64,000 bases of DNA from Promerops cafer (taxonomy: Eukaryota > Chordata > Aves > Passeriformes > Nectariniidae), in contig VZSE01013263.1 of NCBI GenBank assembly GCA_013398275.1, positions 128,488-192,487 on the forward strand, in the 5' to 3' direction. Positions 10,437-21,699 of this stretch are shown here, in pieces. Under the pieces are notes generated by a model, which ran no database searches, was not told where the DNA came from, and worked only from the letters and a program-made list of their open reading frames with translations. The translations under genes and the position numbers were made by a program. Numbering within the stretch: the first letter of the stretch is position 1; every line of letters begins with the position of its first letter.

Positions 10437-12279
10437 ATGGGAAGCTCTTCCTCAACACCAGATCCAGGTATGTTATTTTTTAAGGAATTTCCTTAGCTGC
10501 AGTGTTGCTGCCTGAGGTGATGTCCTGGCCCGGGGGCTGCTGTGGGGAAGGCTCAGAACTGGCGGTGTTTGGGGAAGAACTGCATGGCTGCCAGAGGCTG
10601 CCTGGCAGAGTCATTATCTGAATGGCAGAATTTTCCTGTCTGGTGGTTCCACTTTCAGACAGACTGCACAGACACAGCCCTCCATGTGGTTCTAGTTGCT
10701 TGTAGTACTACTGGAGAAATTTGCACGTTTTAAAACAAGCTTGTGATTATTCTTTTTCTATTGCAGTTGCACCAGAACCTATTTCCACTACTACCACTGT
10801 CCCCAGCACTGTCCCTACCACCGTCCACACCCCTACAGTTGATTTCAAAGATGCAGAAGTCAGATGCTGGATTAATAAGTAAATGCTGCACCTTTATTTC
10901 CTGATTGCAAACCCAGAGTTCCCTGAGACTGCAGCCTTCTTCTGCAGGGGAAGAGTTATATATCACATATTTAACGTGTTGGAGGGTTAAAATTTGGTTA
11001 GAATTGCCTACTCTGTGCACTGCATGGGTGATTCCTAGAGATGCTCAATGCAGATACACACGTTAATCTCATGGGGCTGGGGATAAATGTTACACTCCAC
11101 AAAGTTTGGTGAATTTGAGCACTGCTTGTACTCCAATCCCTCTGTTGAAACTGGGGATTCTGACAGGATTTTCTGTGTATCAACAGCCATGAAATACTGT
11201 ACATGTCACTGGCCTTCATCTCTGGCATCCTCCTGACTGTCCTGGTTTTTGCAATCATCTTCCTCTTCAGGAAAAGTGAGTGACACAGTCGAGGGCATAA
11301 CAGCAGTGACAGTGACTTCAGAAGTTACTTAGAAAGTGGCTCAAGCAATGTCTGCCTTGAATAACTCTGTGTTGATGAGCAGCTCATCTGTGGCAGTAAC
11401 TCCTCATGAATCATCCCAGCGGTGTTTTCAGGGAAGAATTAACTGTGCTGCTGATGAGTTGTGGGGGTTTTTGTTGGTTGTGGGTTTTTCTCACTCTAAT
11501 CCTGGCTGCACTGAATTCCTCAGTCCCTTTCATCCTGGCCACTTCCAACAGGTGGGCAGGGACTGGGCAGCCCAAAGTGCCACTTTGTTGTGCAGGTCTG
11601 TGACAGAGGTTACACATCACCTGTCACCACTCTCCAGCCTCCCTTGCGCTGCTGTCTCCAAACACAGTGCAAACAGCTGAGACTGGGATCCCTTTCCTTC
11701 CTAGGTTATAAGAAATCCCACCAAAATTTACAAGAGGAAACCTTCTCCCAGATGGCAGCTGAGGAATCTCTTAGGGACACCCAGGTAAATGTCACAAGTG
11801 TCATTTCTAAGGCTTTATGCAGATATTTCACATTCTTGACAGTGTGGTAAATATTAATTTGGGGTGGGAGGGAGAAAAGTCACTTTTGAGACTCAGCTGT
11901 TACTCAGTGGTTCTTTTGACAAGGAACTTCAGGGGTTCTGGGGTTTAACTACTGTCTAGGCAGGTTAGGAGAAATCTTTTTAAAGGGGAAGCATTTCTGC
12001 AGTTTTCATCTATGATATTAACTCTTTGGAAGCCCCTAAAGGAGACTTTACCCAGAACCCTGAGCCAGACTGACCAGTGGGATGAACCAGCATTTACCAG
12101 TTTCCCCATGCAGGGACAGGCTGTTTATGGTGTGGAGGACAAGTTAGAAGTGGGAAATCCCTGCTGACCTGCAGTGCTTGTGCACACTCTAATGTCTGTG
12201 GCTTCTCTCACATCCCCAGAATGAAGTGACCTACAGCACTCTGGTCTTCCAGCGGGGCAGGACACCACTGCCTGTGTGA
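10437..12279 (+). CDS. C1orf162: C1orf162-like single-pass membrane protein with ITIM-like tail
   Basis: Five exons join in frame: 10437-10467, 10767-10878, 11187-11275, 11705-11784, 12220-12279, giving 123 residues. The start MGSSSSTPDP resembles the start of human C1orf162. Next comes a Thr/Pro-rich stretch (PISTTTTVPSTVPTTV) fit for O-glycosylation, one membrane segment near residues 54-74 (MSLAFISGILLTVLVFAIIF), a basic stop-transfer (FRKSYKKSH), and a cytoplasmic tail ending NEVTYSTLVFQRGRTPLPV. VTYSTL fits the ITIM pattern V-x-Y-x-x-L. There is no signal peptide, so a type III topology is likely. Its place between ATP5PB and ADORA3 matches human C1orf162, a poorly studied leukocyte transmembrane protein. 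Sequence similarity is low outside the membrane segment and ends; the name rests largely on position, exon layout and architecture. Confidence 0.75.
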
Positions 12280-12297
12280 TGAGGAAGTTCCAGATGA

Positions 12298-12303
12298 AAT
12301 AAA
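12298..12303 (+). promoter_or_regulatory. Polyadenylation signal of the C1orf162-like gene
   Basis: AATAAA lies 18 bases after the TGA stop of the gene, which implies a very short 3' UTR. An AT-rich run follows it. Confidence 0.65.
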
Positions 12304-12628
12304 AATATTCCCACTTTCTGGACATCAAAAGCCACGAGGATGTTACACCAAGGCCTGCCCTGGGAATGCCCCCATGCCCTCTGTAACAGAGCTCTTTTTG
12401 TAGTTATGACAGGAAATTGTCTCCTGTTCCAAACTGGCTGCCAACGGCTGTGGGTAAATGGAGAGCTTCTATACAGGATTTCCTCATCTGTAGAAATCTC
12501 CCTGCCCTTGTAAAGTTTCCATTTATGAGAACTGCCAGAGAGAATTGAGATATGAAAATGTTTCTCTGCATCTATCCACATCTGTGCCCTTGTGTTTCCC
12601 TTTTCTATCACCAACTTTAACATTTTCC

Positions 12629-12649
12629 TTTTTTTTTTTTTTTTTTTTT
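12629..12649. repeat. Poly(T) run of 21 bases
   Basis: An unbroken T run. On the minus strand it is a poly(A) tract, but no processed pseudogene or LINE body is recognisable next to it on either side. Confidence 0.7.
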
Positions 12650-13950
12650 GATTGCCAAGTGCTCTGCTTAGTTATTTTCTGTTATTGAAGCAATGATAAT
12701 GAAATGTTTGGATGCAAATCTCTGCTTCCTGGTTGGGTCCCATAAAAGAAATGTACAATCACAGTGTGACAGCCAAAATCTCTGGAAACGTTCATTCACA
12801 TGCTATTACCCACAGTGTTCTAAGTACGGTGTAAAAATCGTTTCCTTTTCACGGACGGGGATGGTTTCCCACGGGCGGCTGTGCCGGAGGAGCCGGGCTG
12901 GAGGTGCCGCCTGATGGCAGCACCCGGCCGGGGATGGGGCTGGCCGGGCTTCCTCGTGCTGCCTCCTGCGGTGCGTTCCAGCCCCGGACACCGAGCAGCG
13001 CTCCAGCCCCCTGCGCTGTCCTGCCGCCTCCTCCAGCAGCTGCTCAGCCTCGGGGGACCACTGAGAAGTGCGGCCAGACGCTCTGATGCTCTGAAATTTG
13101 GTGTGGTGGGTTTGGCCACAGACTTTGCTCCTTGGTTTGCGGCTCTCTGCTCTCACCTCAGTCACGGCCGTTCCTTCAAGCTCTATTTAATAGAGAAAAC
13201 GGGGAGAGCCTCCCTCCCTGGCCAGAAGGTGAGCTGTGGGCTGGGGTCCCTCGGGTGAGCACAGGGTCAGCTGGCTGGGGCTGCTCTGCTTTGCTCTCAG
13301 CCCTCTCTGTTCTTCCTCCATATCCCTGTGCCTCATTCCCCTGGAGTTTGCCCGGCAGCCTGCCAGGAATTTGGTGCAGTGTTGCTCCCTCTTCCCTCAA
13401 TTTATCCAAAACACATCAGCAAAGTTCCCCGTGCATCATTCTAACAAATAACTTTCTGCTCTTTAGGTGGGACCTGTTTTTCTGCTGAAAGCAATCGGGC
13501 CATCAAAGCTCACAGGGGAGCCTGCAGCAAGTTCTGATATTCTTGTGCAGTGGCTTCCTTTGGCTCGTTTATTGACAGAGCTGAGCTGTGCAACTGGGCA
13601 GAGCTTTGGCCTGGGACAAGGGTTACCTCAGATAACAACTGAGATGCCTGATCTCAGCTAGAGGAGCAGATGCCAGCACTCTGTAAGATAAGGAACAGAA
13701 TGATGCGCTGCTTTTTCTGCTTTTTCTAGACCACTTTTATTATTTGAAGATGGAGAAAAAGAGAGCCTGGCCTTTAACAGCCTCTTTTCAGTTTGACCCA
13801 CGTTCCCCAAATACAGGCTGTGTCAGCTGTGCTCTAACAGTTACTGCAACTTCTGGGCCATCCCAGGCAGGACACTGACTGAAACTGGGCAGGTTTTTTT
13901 GATTCTCATGGGAGGACTCAGCAGGCCAAATTAATGTAAAATCTATCTAC
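12650..13950. other. Spacer between the C1orf162-like gene and ADORA3
   Basis: A small GC-rich, CpG-containing patch at about 12840-13080 carries long open frames on both strands, but these show no domain and look compositional. The remainder shows nothing I can assign. Confidence 0.5.
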
Positions 13951-13952
13951 TA

Positions 13953-13958
13953 TTTATT
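13953..13958 (-). promoter_or_regulatory. Distal candidate ADORA3 polyadenylation signal
   Basis: AATAAA on the minus strand, about 360 bases beyond the ADORA3 stop codon. A second AATAAA overlaps the stop codon itself at 14312-14317. The distal one would give a more ordinary 3' UTR. Confidence 0.4.
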
Positions 13959-14316
13959 ATTACTAATGAAAATGTGACAACACTGGCTGAAGCACGAACT
14001 GACCAGACTCAAGTTTAGTGTGAGTGGACAGACAAGACAAATGGTCTGAGAACAGCCAGTGAGCTTGTGAGCTGCTGGATTGTGAACAGCAAAGAACACA
14101 TTCTGTTTTTCAATCAACTCAGCCAATCCTCGTGTTAAAAAACCCCAAAACCTCCAACTAGACAAAATTTCCATCTTCTGTGTTTAGAAATTATATTACA
14201 TAAAGACATATATTCACACGCAGAGTGGCTTCAGATCCACAGGTTGCTGCAGTTTTCTTAGTAAGGACAGGTGGTTTATCAATGGTCTGGTACCCACTGG
14301 CAGGTGCAACCTTTAT

Positions 14317-16131
14317 TTATGACTGTGGGTCTGTTGATTGCTCTGTAAGAGCTGGGTCTGGTTTTTTGCACAGGATATAGGTCCTTAAAATTAAAAGGTA
14401 CGTGGTTTTGAACTTCTTTATCTTGTAGGCATAGACAATGGGGTTCATGGCAGAATTGGCATGGGATAAGAGGATTGCCAAGTATATTAAATACGGGGGG
14501 ATCTGAGACTCAGGGTAAAAATAGGAAACGCAGTTTATAATGCACAGAGGCAGCCAGGAGATTGCAAACAGGAAGAGAACAAGTGCAAGAGACTTGGCTG
14601 TCTTGAACTCCTGGCCATAGAAAGCCCCAGCCCCTCTCACACCGGTCCCTTGGCTGAGCTTCGTGTGGATGATGTAGAAGATCTCGGCATACAGAGCACA
14701 CATGATGAGCAGGGGCACGAGGGTCCAGGTGAAGAAGCAGAAATACACCATGTAATCCATCCTCATGACGGAGATGAACTGGCACCTGAGGAGGCTGGAG
14801 CTCCTGGGGCCTGCCTTGTTCCAGCCAAACATGGGCACGAGCCCTCCCAGCAGGGACAGGGACCAGCACAGCCCCAGGGCCCACCAAACTCTCCTCTCCG
14901 TAGTGATTGTTTTATATCTGTAGGGGAAGAAATCCCAGGTCGTGTTAAAGAGAAGCATTTTCATGTAGTTAAGGATGAGCTCACCTGTTCAGGTACTGCA
15001 GGATCATTGTTAGAAAATTAAGCATTAACTTTTTTTTGTGGGGAAACCAGATTTTATCTTGAGACTAGCCCCAACTCTTCATTTGTAACAGTTACTTTGC
15101 AGCATCAGTAAGAACTGCACTTAAGTGCCCTTGTTTAAAATTGGATGTTTAATCTGTTTTATTTCTTGTTTCATTATGATCTTAGTTCTCCTCTTGTCAG
15201 GATATTGTTTTGCTGCTCTTGGCAGTCCTATCTTATTTCTTGGATCCGTTTGGTATACCTTCCTCTTTTTATTTGGTTCATGCCATTTGTAGGGCTAAAA
15301 TTTATTCTTGAGCTTCATGGGTCCTTTCCTATTATAAAATATGACTTCTTGGATGCTTGAGGTTATGCTTTGCTTTTCTAGCTTGTGTACTTTTCATTTA
15401 AATGTAAACAGTGAGTGACATCAGTTAACTGCTAATAAGTTTGTTACTACTTTTGTATTTTCAGCAAATACTAAAAGGAATTTTATTTAAAAGACAAGCC
15501 TCAGAAACCTAAAAAAAAATCTATAACAGCATCCTGTGCAATTAACCGAAGTGCTGAAAATTTAGCAGTCTGCCCACAGATGCATCATGTGACCAAATTC
15601 TCATCGGTGATAACACTCAAGAGCACCAAGCTGTTCATGAGCACCCCCGGGTCTCTGGAGAGCTCATCTCAGGTGGGCCTTGAGGCACAAGCATCCACTT
15701 CCAGTAATTAAAGGTTAGAAAGGAGGACAGAGGAGGCGGGGCAGAAGCTGGGCAGAGGAGCCCGAGCTGGGGCAGCCTCACCTGGTGGGCAGCTTGACTC
15801 GCAGGTACCTGTCGATGGCGATGGCCAGGAGGGACAGGATGGAGGCGTTGGTGAACACCACCATCAGGCAGCACATGAAGAGGCAGCTGTAGGCTGGCAC
15901 GGTGATGCCCAGGCTCACCACCACAGCCAGGGGCATGACCAGGAGCCCCACGGCGACGTCGGCCAGCGCCAGAGAGGCGATGAAATAGAGCGTCGTGTTC
16001 TGGGACGCCGCGCTCAGCCTCGCCACCCAGATCACCAGGATGTTGCCCAGCGTGGCAAGCAAAGCCACCAGGCACTCGGTGCCGATGTAAATCCCGTCCA
16101 GGCTGCTCAGGGCCAGGCTGCTGTTCGGCAT
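14317..16131 (-). CDS. ADORA3: ADORA3, adenosine A3 receptor
   Basis: A class A GPCR for adenosine, coupled to Gi in the family, acting at the plasma membrane of immune and other cells. Two coding exons, 15782-16131 and 14317-14917, join in frame (a codon is split AG|A) to give 316 residues; human has 318. The split after RYLRVKL-PTR is the classical position for adenosine receptors. Visible signatures: N-terminal sequon (MPNSSLALSS), SLALADVAVGLLVMPLA in TM2, DRYLRVKL at the end of TM3, CQFISVMRMDYMVYF in ECL2-TM5 with the Cys and Phe that shape the ligand site, SWLPLCIINC in TM6, SHANSAMNPIVYAYKIKKF in TM7 and helix 8, and a short tail with a Cys (ILCKK) that may be palmitoylated. The start matches the human MPNNS start. 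An acceptor-like tract (tttccttccgcag on the minus strand) about 40 bases upstream hints at a spliced 5' UTR. Confidence 0.96.
14918..15781 (-). other. ADORA3 intron
   Basis: An 864-base AT-rich intron with GT-AG ends. No additional exon, such as the Ig-like exon used by TMIGD3 in mammals, was recognised. No repeat was seen. Confidence 0.7.
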
Positions 16132-17289
16132 CCTCAGCTGCTGCAGCTGCTCCTGCCCCGGCTGCAGCTGCGGAAGGAAACGCGGTCATCGCTGGCCACG
16201 TGTGGCATCTTCGGTGTCTGCTGCTCGCTTGTTCCAGAGGTTCTCCAGCATCCAAACCTCTGTGCTATTTCATGCCCTCAGCTGCAGCAATCTCAGCATC
16301 CAGGAACCCTTCTCCTCTCTGGAGACCCCTCCTGAAGCTCACTGCATCCCTTCAGCAGCCTCGAGTCACCAAAGTGCCTTGGGAAGCTGTTTTGAAAACG
16401 TGGGAAAGCTTCCACAGTCCTTCTTACCAGCAACTTACAGAGAAATAGTTTTACAGGTTCCTCTTTCAAGCTGTTTTAGAAGTGCAAAAATGTCAACAGC
16501 AGTTGGCTGCAAAGCAGCCACTTATCAGTCCAGTTAATCTCTGCAGTTACTGTCACAACTAAGGCAGCTCAGGGGTGTTGAAGGGGGCTGCATTAAAAAA
16601 CTAAAGGCTCCTGGACAAAGGTCAGGACAGGGAGAGGTCACCCTGCCGTTCCCAGCATGGGGAAAACAGACTTGACTTGGGAAAAAATTAATTCCCAGTC
16701 AAATCAGAGCAGGATAACGAGACAGAAAATTAAGTTGGAAAGGCAGAGGATGGGTGCTGGAGCAGAGGCTCCATCCTGTGAGAACGCCCTGACCCGGCTG
16801 GACCGGGCAGCTGGAGCTGGAGGATGGAGCTGCCCCTGTGCAAGGGGCGTTTGCAGCAGCGCTGGCACTGAACACTCTGGATCTGCCCATCTCTTTTCCT
16901 CCAAAGGCAGGTGCTTTTCCGTGGGGACACTGTGTCCAAGGGCAATGCCACCGAGCCCAGCTGGGGCCAAACCGGGGGAGTTCCACCCAGTACCCCCCGT
17001 TCCCACCAGGTTCCTGCCGGGGCAGGCACAAGGTGCTCTGATACTCTTCAGGTGCTTCCTCACCAGGCAGCATCTGTTTCCTGTCCTAAACATGACACAG
17101 CCAGGGTGCTGGGCTGCTGTGACTCCTCTGTCACCAAAGGAGGATGAGCCTTCTGCTGTCCCTGCCCCGCATGAGCACGGCTTTCCCTCTGCCCTGGGGT
17201 GCTGTGGGGGCTGCATCCCTTCCTCGGGCCCTGCATCCTCACTGCGGGGGCAGCCGGCCCTTCTCCCCCTGCCCTCCTTCAGCCCCGGG

Positions 17290-17600
17290 CTCCGGAAGCT
17301 CAGGGCCGGAGGCTCGTACGGCTGGCAAAGCACTGAACGCTCCCGGCACGGAGGAGCCAAGCGGGGCCGGAGCGTGGGCTCCGGAGCAGCTCGGCGCGCC
17401 CCAGCCCTGCCGCTGCTGCCGGCCGGCTGGGAGGCAGCGGCTGGAGGCTTCGGGGCAGATCAGGATCCCAAGGTGGATTTTTAGATCCCGCCATTGAGCT
17501 GAGGCGGCAGAGCCTGCAGCGGAGGCGGCTGCAGGAGCAGCCCGTGCCGGGCAGGCTGGGACCAGAGCTGGGCCAGGCCCGTGTGGCAGAACCCGGGGAT
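17290..17600. promoter_or_regulatory. CpG-rich patch, possible promoter
   Basis: High density of CG dinucleotides and GC-box-like words (ggggcc, gccggccggc) in otherwise CpG-poor spacer. No transcript can be assigned. It could be an alternative RAP1A start, an enhancer, or only composition. Confidence 0.3.
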
Positions 17601-18567
17601 GTCACAGTGAGATGGGGTTAAAGGCTTTCGGATCCCGGTCCCCGAGCAAACCCGATGGTTTTGCCATTTAAAGGCTGTACTCGGCTTGCTCGTTTCTTGG
17701 ATGGCTCCAGCGAAAGGCTTCCAGCTATTCCCGAGGGATCCTCCTACATCCTGGTGAGATAAGGATCAGGAAGGGAAGGTCTCTGCAATCTCAGCTGCGG
17801 CTTTGAGCACAGATTCCCTTTTCACTTTGGGGGTGGAGGGGAGGAGAACAAATTTGCTAGGAAAAAAAAAATGTCTGAGTGACACACAGTAAAAAAAATA
17901 TCCCCCAACAATGATCTTATCCTGTGAGTCAACAGCAGCCACGTCTGCCTTTGTTCTGGTGGGGCCGTAAAACACTCGCAGGGAGGACAGAGCAGCCCCC
18001 TCCGGGCCCTGCCTGGCACCCCGCTGGGGTCCCGGCGGTCCCGGCTGTCCCCGAGCCTGCTCACACAGCGCCAGGCTGTCCCAGCCACAGCCACCCTCCT
18101 TGCTTTGGGACATCAGTGGCATCTTTCCTTACGTCCCAGCAGCTTCTGCTCCTGTGCCAGGAGGTGGGGAGGAGTTTTCTTCTGGATTTCAAAATTTAAT
18201 ATTTACTTTATAGGAAATAAACCTCAAGCAACTCATAAACCAAGCAGTGGCGAGTTCTGTCCTGGCTCTTCCCTGCCTGGGAAGGAAGTGAAAGCAAGGC
18301 AGAGAGAGGATGTGAATGTGGAGCAGAATCACATCTGGTGTGACAGAGTGATTGTGGGCTAGTGAATTATGAGCCAGAATGAGAGGCTGGAGCCTGGTGT
18401 GGGGGACAGCATCCTGTCACTGCGCCTTTGTTTCCCCATCCATGGTAAAAGGAGGGTTAATCTGGTCTACACAGACCTGGGAAGGGCTGGACAGGAGCAG
18501 AACCCTTTTGGTTTCCCTCTGAAACTCCCCATTTGGGATTTTTTTCCCTGTCCCTCCTATGGGGGCA

Positions 18568-18595
18568 CAGTGATGTTGGAAAGCCAACATCACTG
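18568..18595. repeat. Perfect 12-bp inverted repeat with a 4-base loop
   Basis: Arms cagtgatgttgg (18568-18579) and ccaacatcactg (18584-18595) are exact reverse complements around aaag. Pairing stops at both outer edges (A opposite A). No flanking terminal repeats or target duplication were noticed. Confidence 0.9.
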
Positions 18596-20187
18596 AAGAA
18601 AAACCTGAAGAAACCCCTCCTCTGGCACCCACACAGCTGTGCTGAAAGGCAAAGTTCACTGTCCTTAGAATGCAGGGTTGGTTCCAAAGATGATTTCAAC
18701 TGCTGTCAAGAGCAAATTGTCAGAGGAGAATCAGATCTGGAAAGCTCTTCTTCCCTTCCACGTCCCATTCCTGAGCTTGAACCGTGCTGGGGCTCGGATT
18801 CTCCTGTGGCTTTGGATTCCAAACCCGCCGAGCCCGGGAGTGAGTTGAGTGTTTGCTGGTCCTGCCGAGCTCGTCGGGCAGTGCAGGGCCCGCGTGGGAG
18901 GAGCTGGGGCTGTCAAACCAGTACGGCCCAGCGGCTTCGCTGGGCAGACGGGTGGGATGCAGCAGCCGGAGCTTCCAAACCGCTCCCGTTTGCCACCCCT
19001 GGAATTCCAGGTACAAACAGGGCAGGAGCGCAGGGCCAGGGGCTTGGGCAAATTACATTTTTGTGTGTTTTTAAAATGAGTTGCATGATAACAGGAGTTT
19101 TCCACAGTTTTCTGTGGGTGTGGCTGTGGCGTGGGCGCAGCTGCAGCCCGGGCAGAGCAGCTGGCACAGGACCCCGTTTGATGCCCGCGGAGCAGCCATT
19201 CCCGGGCTATCCAGTTCCTCCTGCCCCGGGCTGCTCCTGCCTCGCAGCACCCGGGGCTGGGAACGAACGGAGTCACGCCGGCTCTTCTCGGCTGACTGGG
19301 GAAATGCAGCTTTTGGGAATATTTTATTCCCAGAGCTGCTTTCCCAGCTTGTGCAGAGCGGTGCAGAGCCATCCCCCAGCAGAACGGAGAGCCACCTCCT
19401 GCGTGAGAGGAGAGGAAATCACCTCGGGTTGTGGTTCACAGCCTCTCTGGCCCTGCCAGGCCCTGGGAAGTGACAGCAGACCTGGGATCCCACTGGAGAC
19501 TCCTCTGCACAGCACAGGAGTTTCCATCCTCGCTCTTCATTAGAGACCATTTTAAAATGCCATGAAAATGGCATACAATAAATCCTGGGGAGATGAAAGG
19601 GAGGTTTGAGCTGGCAGGAGGTTCTTTAGAGAGGCTCTATTTACACAAATTGTCTGGCTGACAGGAGAGAAACTGTTTTGACATTTTATAAACTCTTCCA
19701 CTGATAATTTTGCATCTCAGTACAGCAAGACTGGGGGAGGCAGGACAGGGTGAAACAACAAAGCCAAGGTCCTGAGCTCCCTTCCCAGCTCTTATTTTTG
19801 AACACCAGCAAATTCTTTAACTGCAAAGCACTGCAAAAGCAGCCTTTCTCTGAAAAGAAAGGGAGGAAAGTGCCATTATCTCACTGATGAGCATCCTCAG
19901 GAGGGAACAAGTCAGCTGGCACAGGCAGCACCCACTGCCACTGCCCTGCCTGTCCCTGGGGTGTAAAACCCATTTAGCAGCTTCTCCAAATCAGTTTGTC
20001 TCCAACAAGGGTTGAGTGGACACTGCCAGAAATGTGTGGCTCCATCAGCTACAATAAATAGATGTGGTTGATACGCTGAGTTACTCTGAATTTTGAGTGT
20101 TTAGTGGCATCTCAGGCTACAAATGTCCCAGATTAAATGAATATTGCCAAGGTATTTCCTAAGATTCCTAAGATTTTGGGTTATCCT

Positions 20188-20262
20188 GTGCAGGGCCAGG
20201 AGTTTGATTGATGATCCTTGTGGGTCCCTCCCAGCTCAGGATATTCTGTGCTTCTATGAATA
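20188..20262 (+). mobile_element. Short CR1 3'-end fragment
   Basis: Degraded tail: agtttgattgatgatccttg, tgggtccctcccagctcagg, atattctgtgcttctatgaa. This matches the end of CR1 of the type that closes in ...gattctgtg. Confidence 0.65.
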
Positions 20263-21699
20263 TCTTGCTGTAATTTATTTATGAATCATGACTCACTCTC
20301 TGACTGGCATTCGTGGACTAATTCATCATTGTCAGCATGACTGGGGTGGGGGGGGAGCTTATATTTCCTCTGGATGTCTTTTAAGTGCTTTTTTCCTGCC
20401 TTTATTTCCCTAATCAAACCAAGATCTTATTTATAGTGCTGCCGTTTGTGTCTGGGTAAGCCCAGAGTGGCCCCAATGGCTTAACAGGATTTATTTACTC
20501 CAGCCTTACCCGGGTGCAAGGAACAGAGGGATTTGGTCCCGTGGCTGCACTAATCCTCTCGCAGGTGGAAGCAGAGGCTTTCCCCTGAGGAACAGGAGTT
20601 CCAAATGAAGGAATGAAACCCCTCGGGCCCTTGGGAAGGGGGAAGGAGCTGATGGCTCCAGACCAGAGGTGAGTGGTCCCAATCCCCACACAGGCTGATC
20701 CCACACAGGCTTCCACAGCTGCTTGCTCCCTCTGCCTTGGGCTCTGCAGGGAGGCTCAGTGATTGTTGCTGGGCCTTGGAGCAGAGAAGGAAGGAGGGAG
20801 GCTCAGTTCCCACCTCACGCCGCGACACAGCGCCAAGGGCAGGCACACACCAAGGGCTGGCCAGGAAGGAAAGCCTTTGGGCCTTTCTTTGATCAAAGAT
20901 GGACTGAAAACAAACCATTTTCCAGGGAAAGGTGCCTGGAGTGTCCCCAGGAGCTCAGCTCCACCAACAGGAAGATGAGCTGGAGGCAGCCGGGCTCTGG
21001 CGGCTGGCACAGTCCAGGTTTGCCAGGGAAGCTCTTTAGGAAGGAAGCATTGTTTATACCTTTTTATTTTTAATGTATGTATATTTGGATCCAACCTTTT
21101 CCATGATGCATGGCAGAAATCAAGGCCTCTTTTGTTCTACAATTAATTCAGAGATGGTTTTGGCTCCTTAGCAAAAAAAAAAAAGGAATTTATTTTTCCT
21201 AACAACAAAACACAGAGCTCTCATTGCTGTAGAAAACTGTTTTGTTAATGACACTTATTGCCAGGATTGCTGCCCTGATTTGGGGGGAAATAAAGTATTC
21301 TTAAATACTTGCTGCAAGTTTGGGAGCCTCACAGTGACGTATCTGGAGTTTGCCCCTAAGATTTGTCTGAAGGAATCACAACACTGCAGTGGAGGGGAAT
21401 TTAAGCTGAGCGTGTTTCCAGGTAAATAATGACACCACGCCCCTGCTCCTGGTGTGAGGGGGGGGTCCAGCACTGCCCTTGTGCAGCCCTGCGAGGGGCT
21501 GGCACAGCCCCCGCGGGTTTTGCTGAAGAAGCAGCATGGGAAACGCACGTCTGGAAGGACGGGGAGATAGAAAGTGTTATTGTTTCCATCTCCTCAGCTC
21601 CTCGTCACTTCCACTCCGATCCAAACACGTGCGGGATGGAACTGCTGAGCTGGGCTTTGCTCGTTTGGCAGCCGGGAATGAAATCTCTGCCCCTCAAGG

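Noticed and set aside
12640..13500. Processed pseudogene next to the poly(T) run
   Set aside because: A poly(A) tract on the minus strand would fit a retrocopy, but no gene-like sequence precedes it on that strand.
18533..19543. 336-codon open frame on the plus strand
   Set aside because: It is the longest frame in the spacer, but its product is low in structure, rich in Pro, Ser, Gly and Arg, and shows no domain. Competing frames of 213 codons occur on the other strand, as GC-rich sequence produces.
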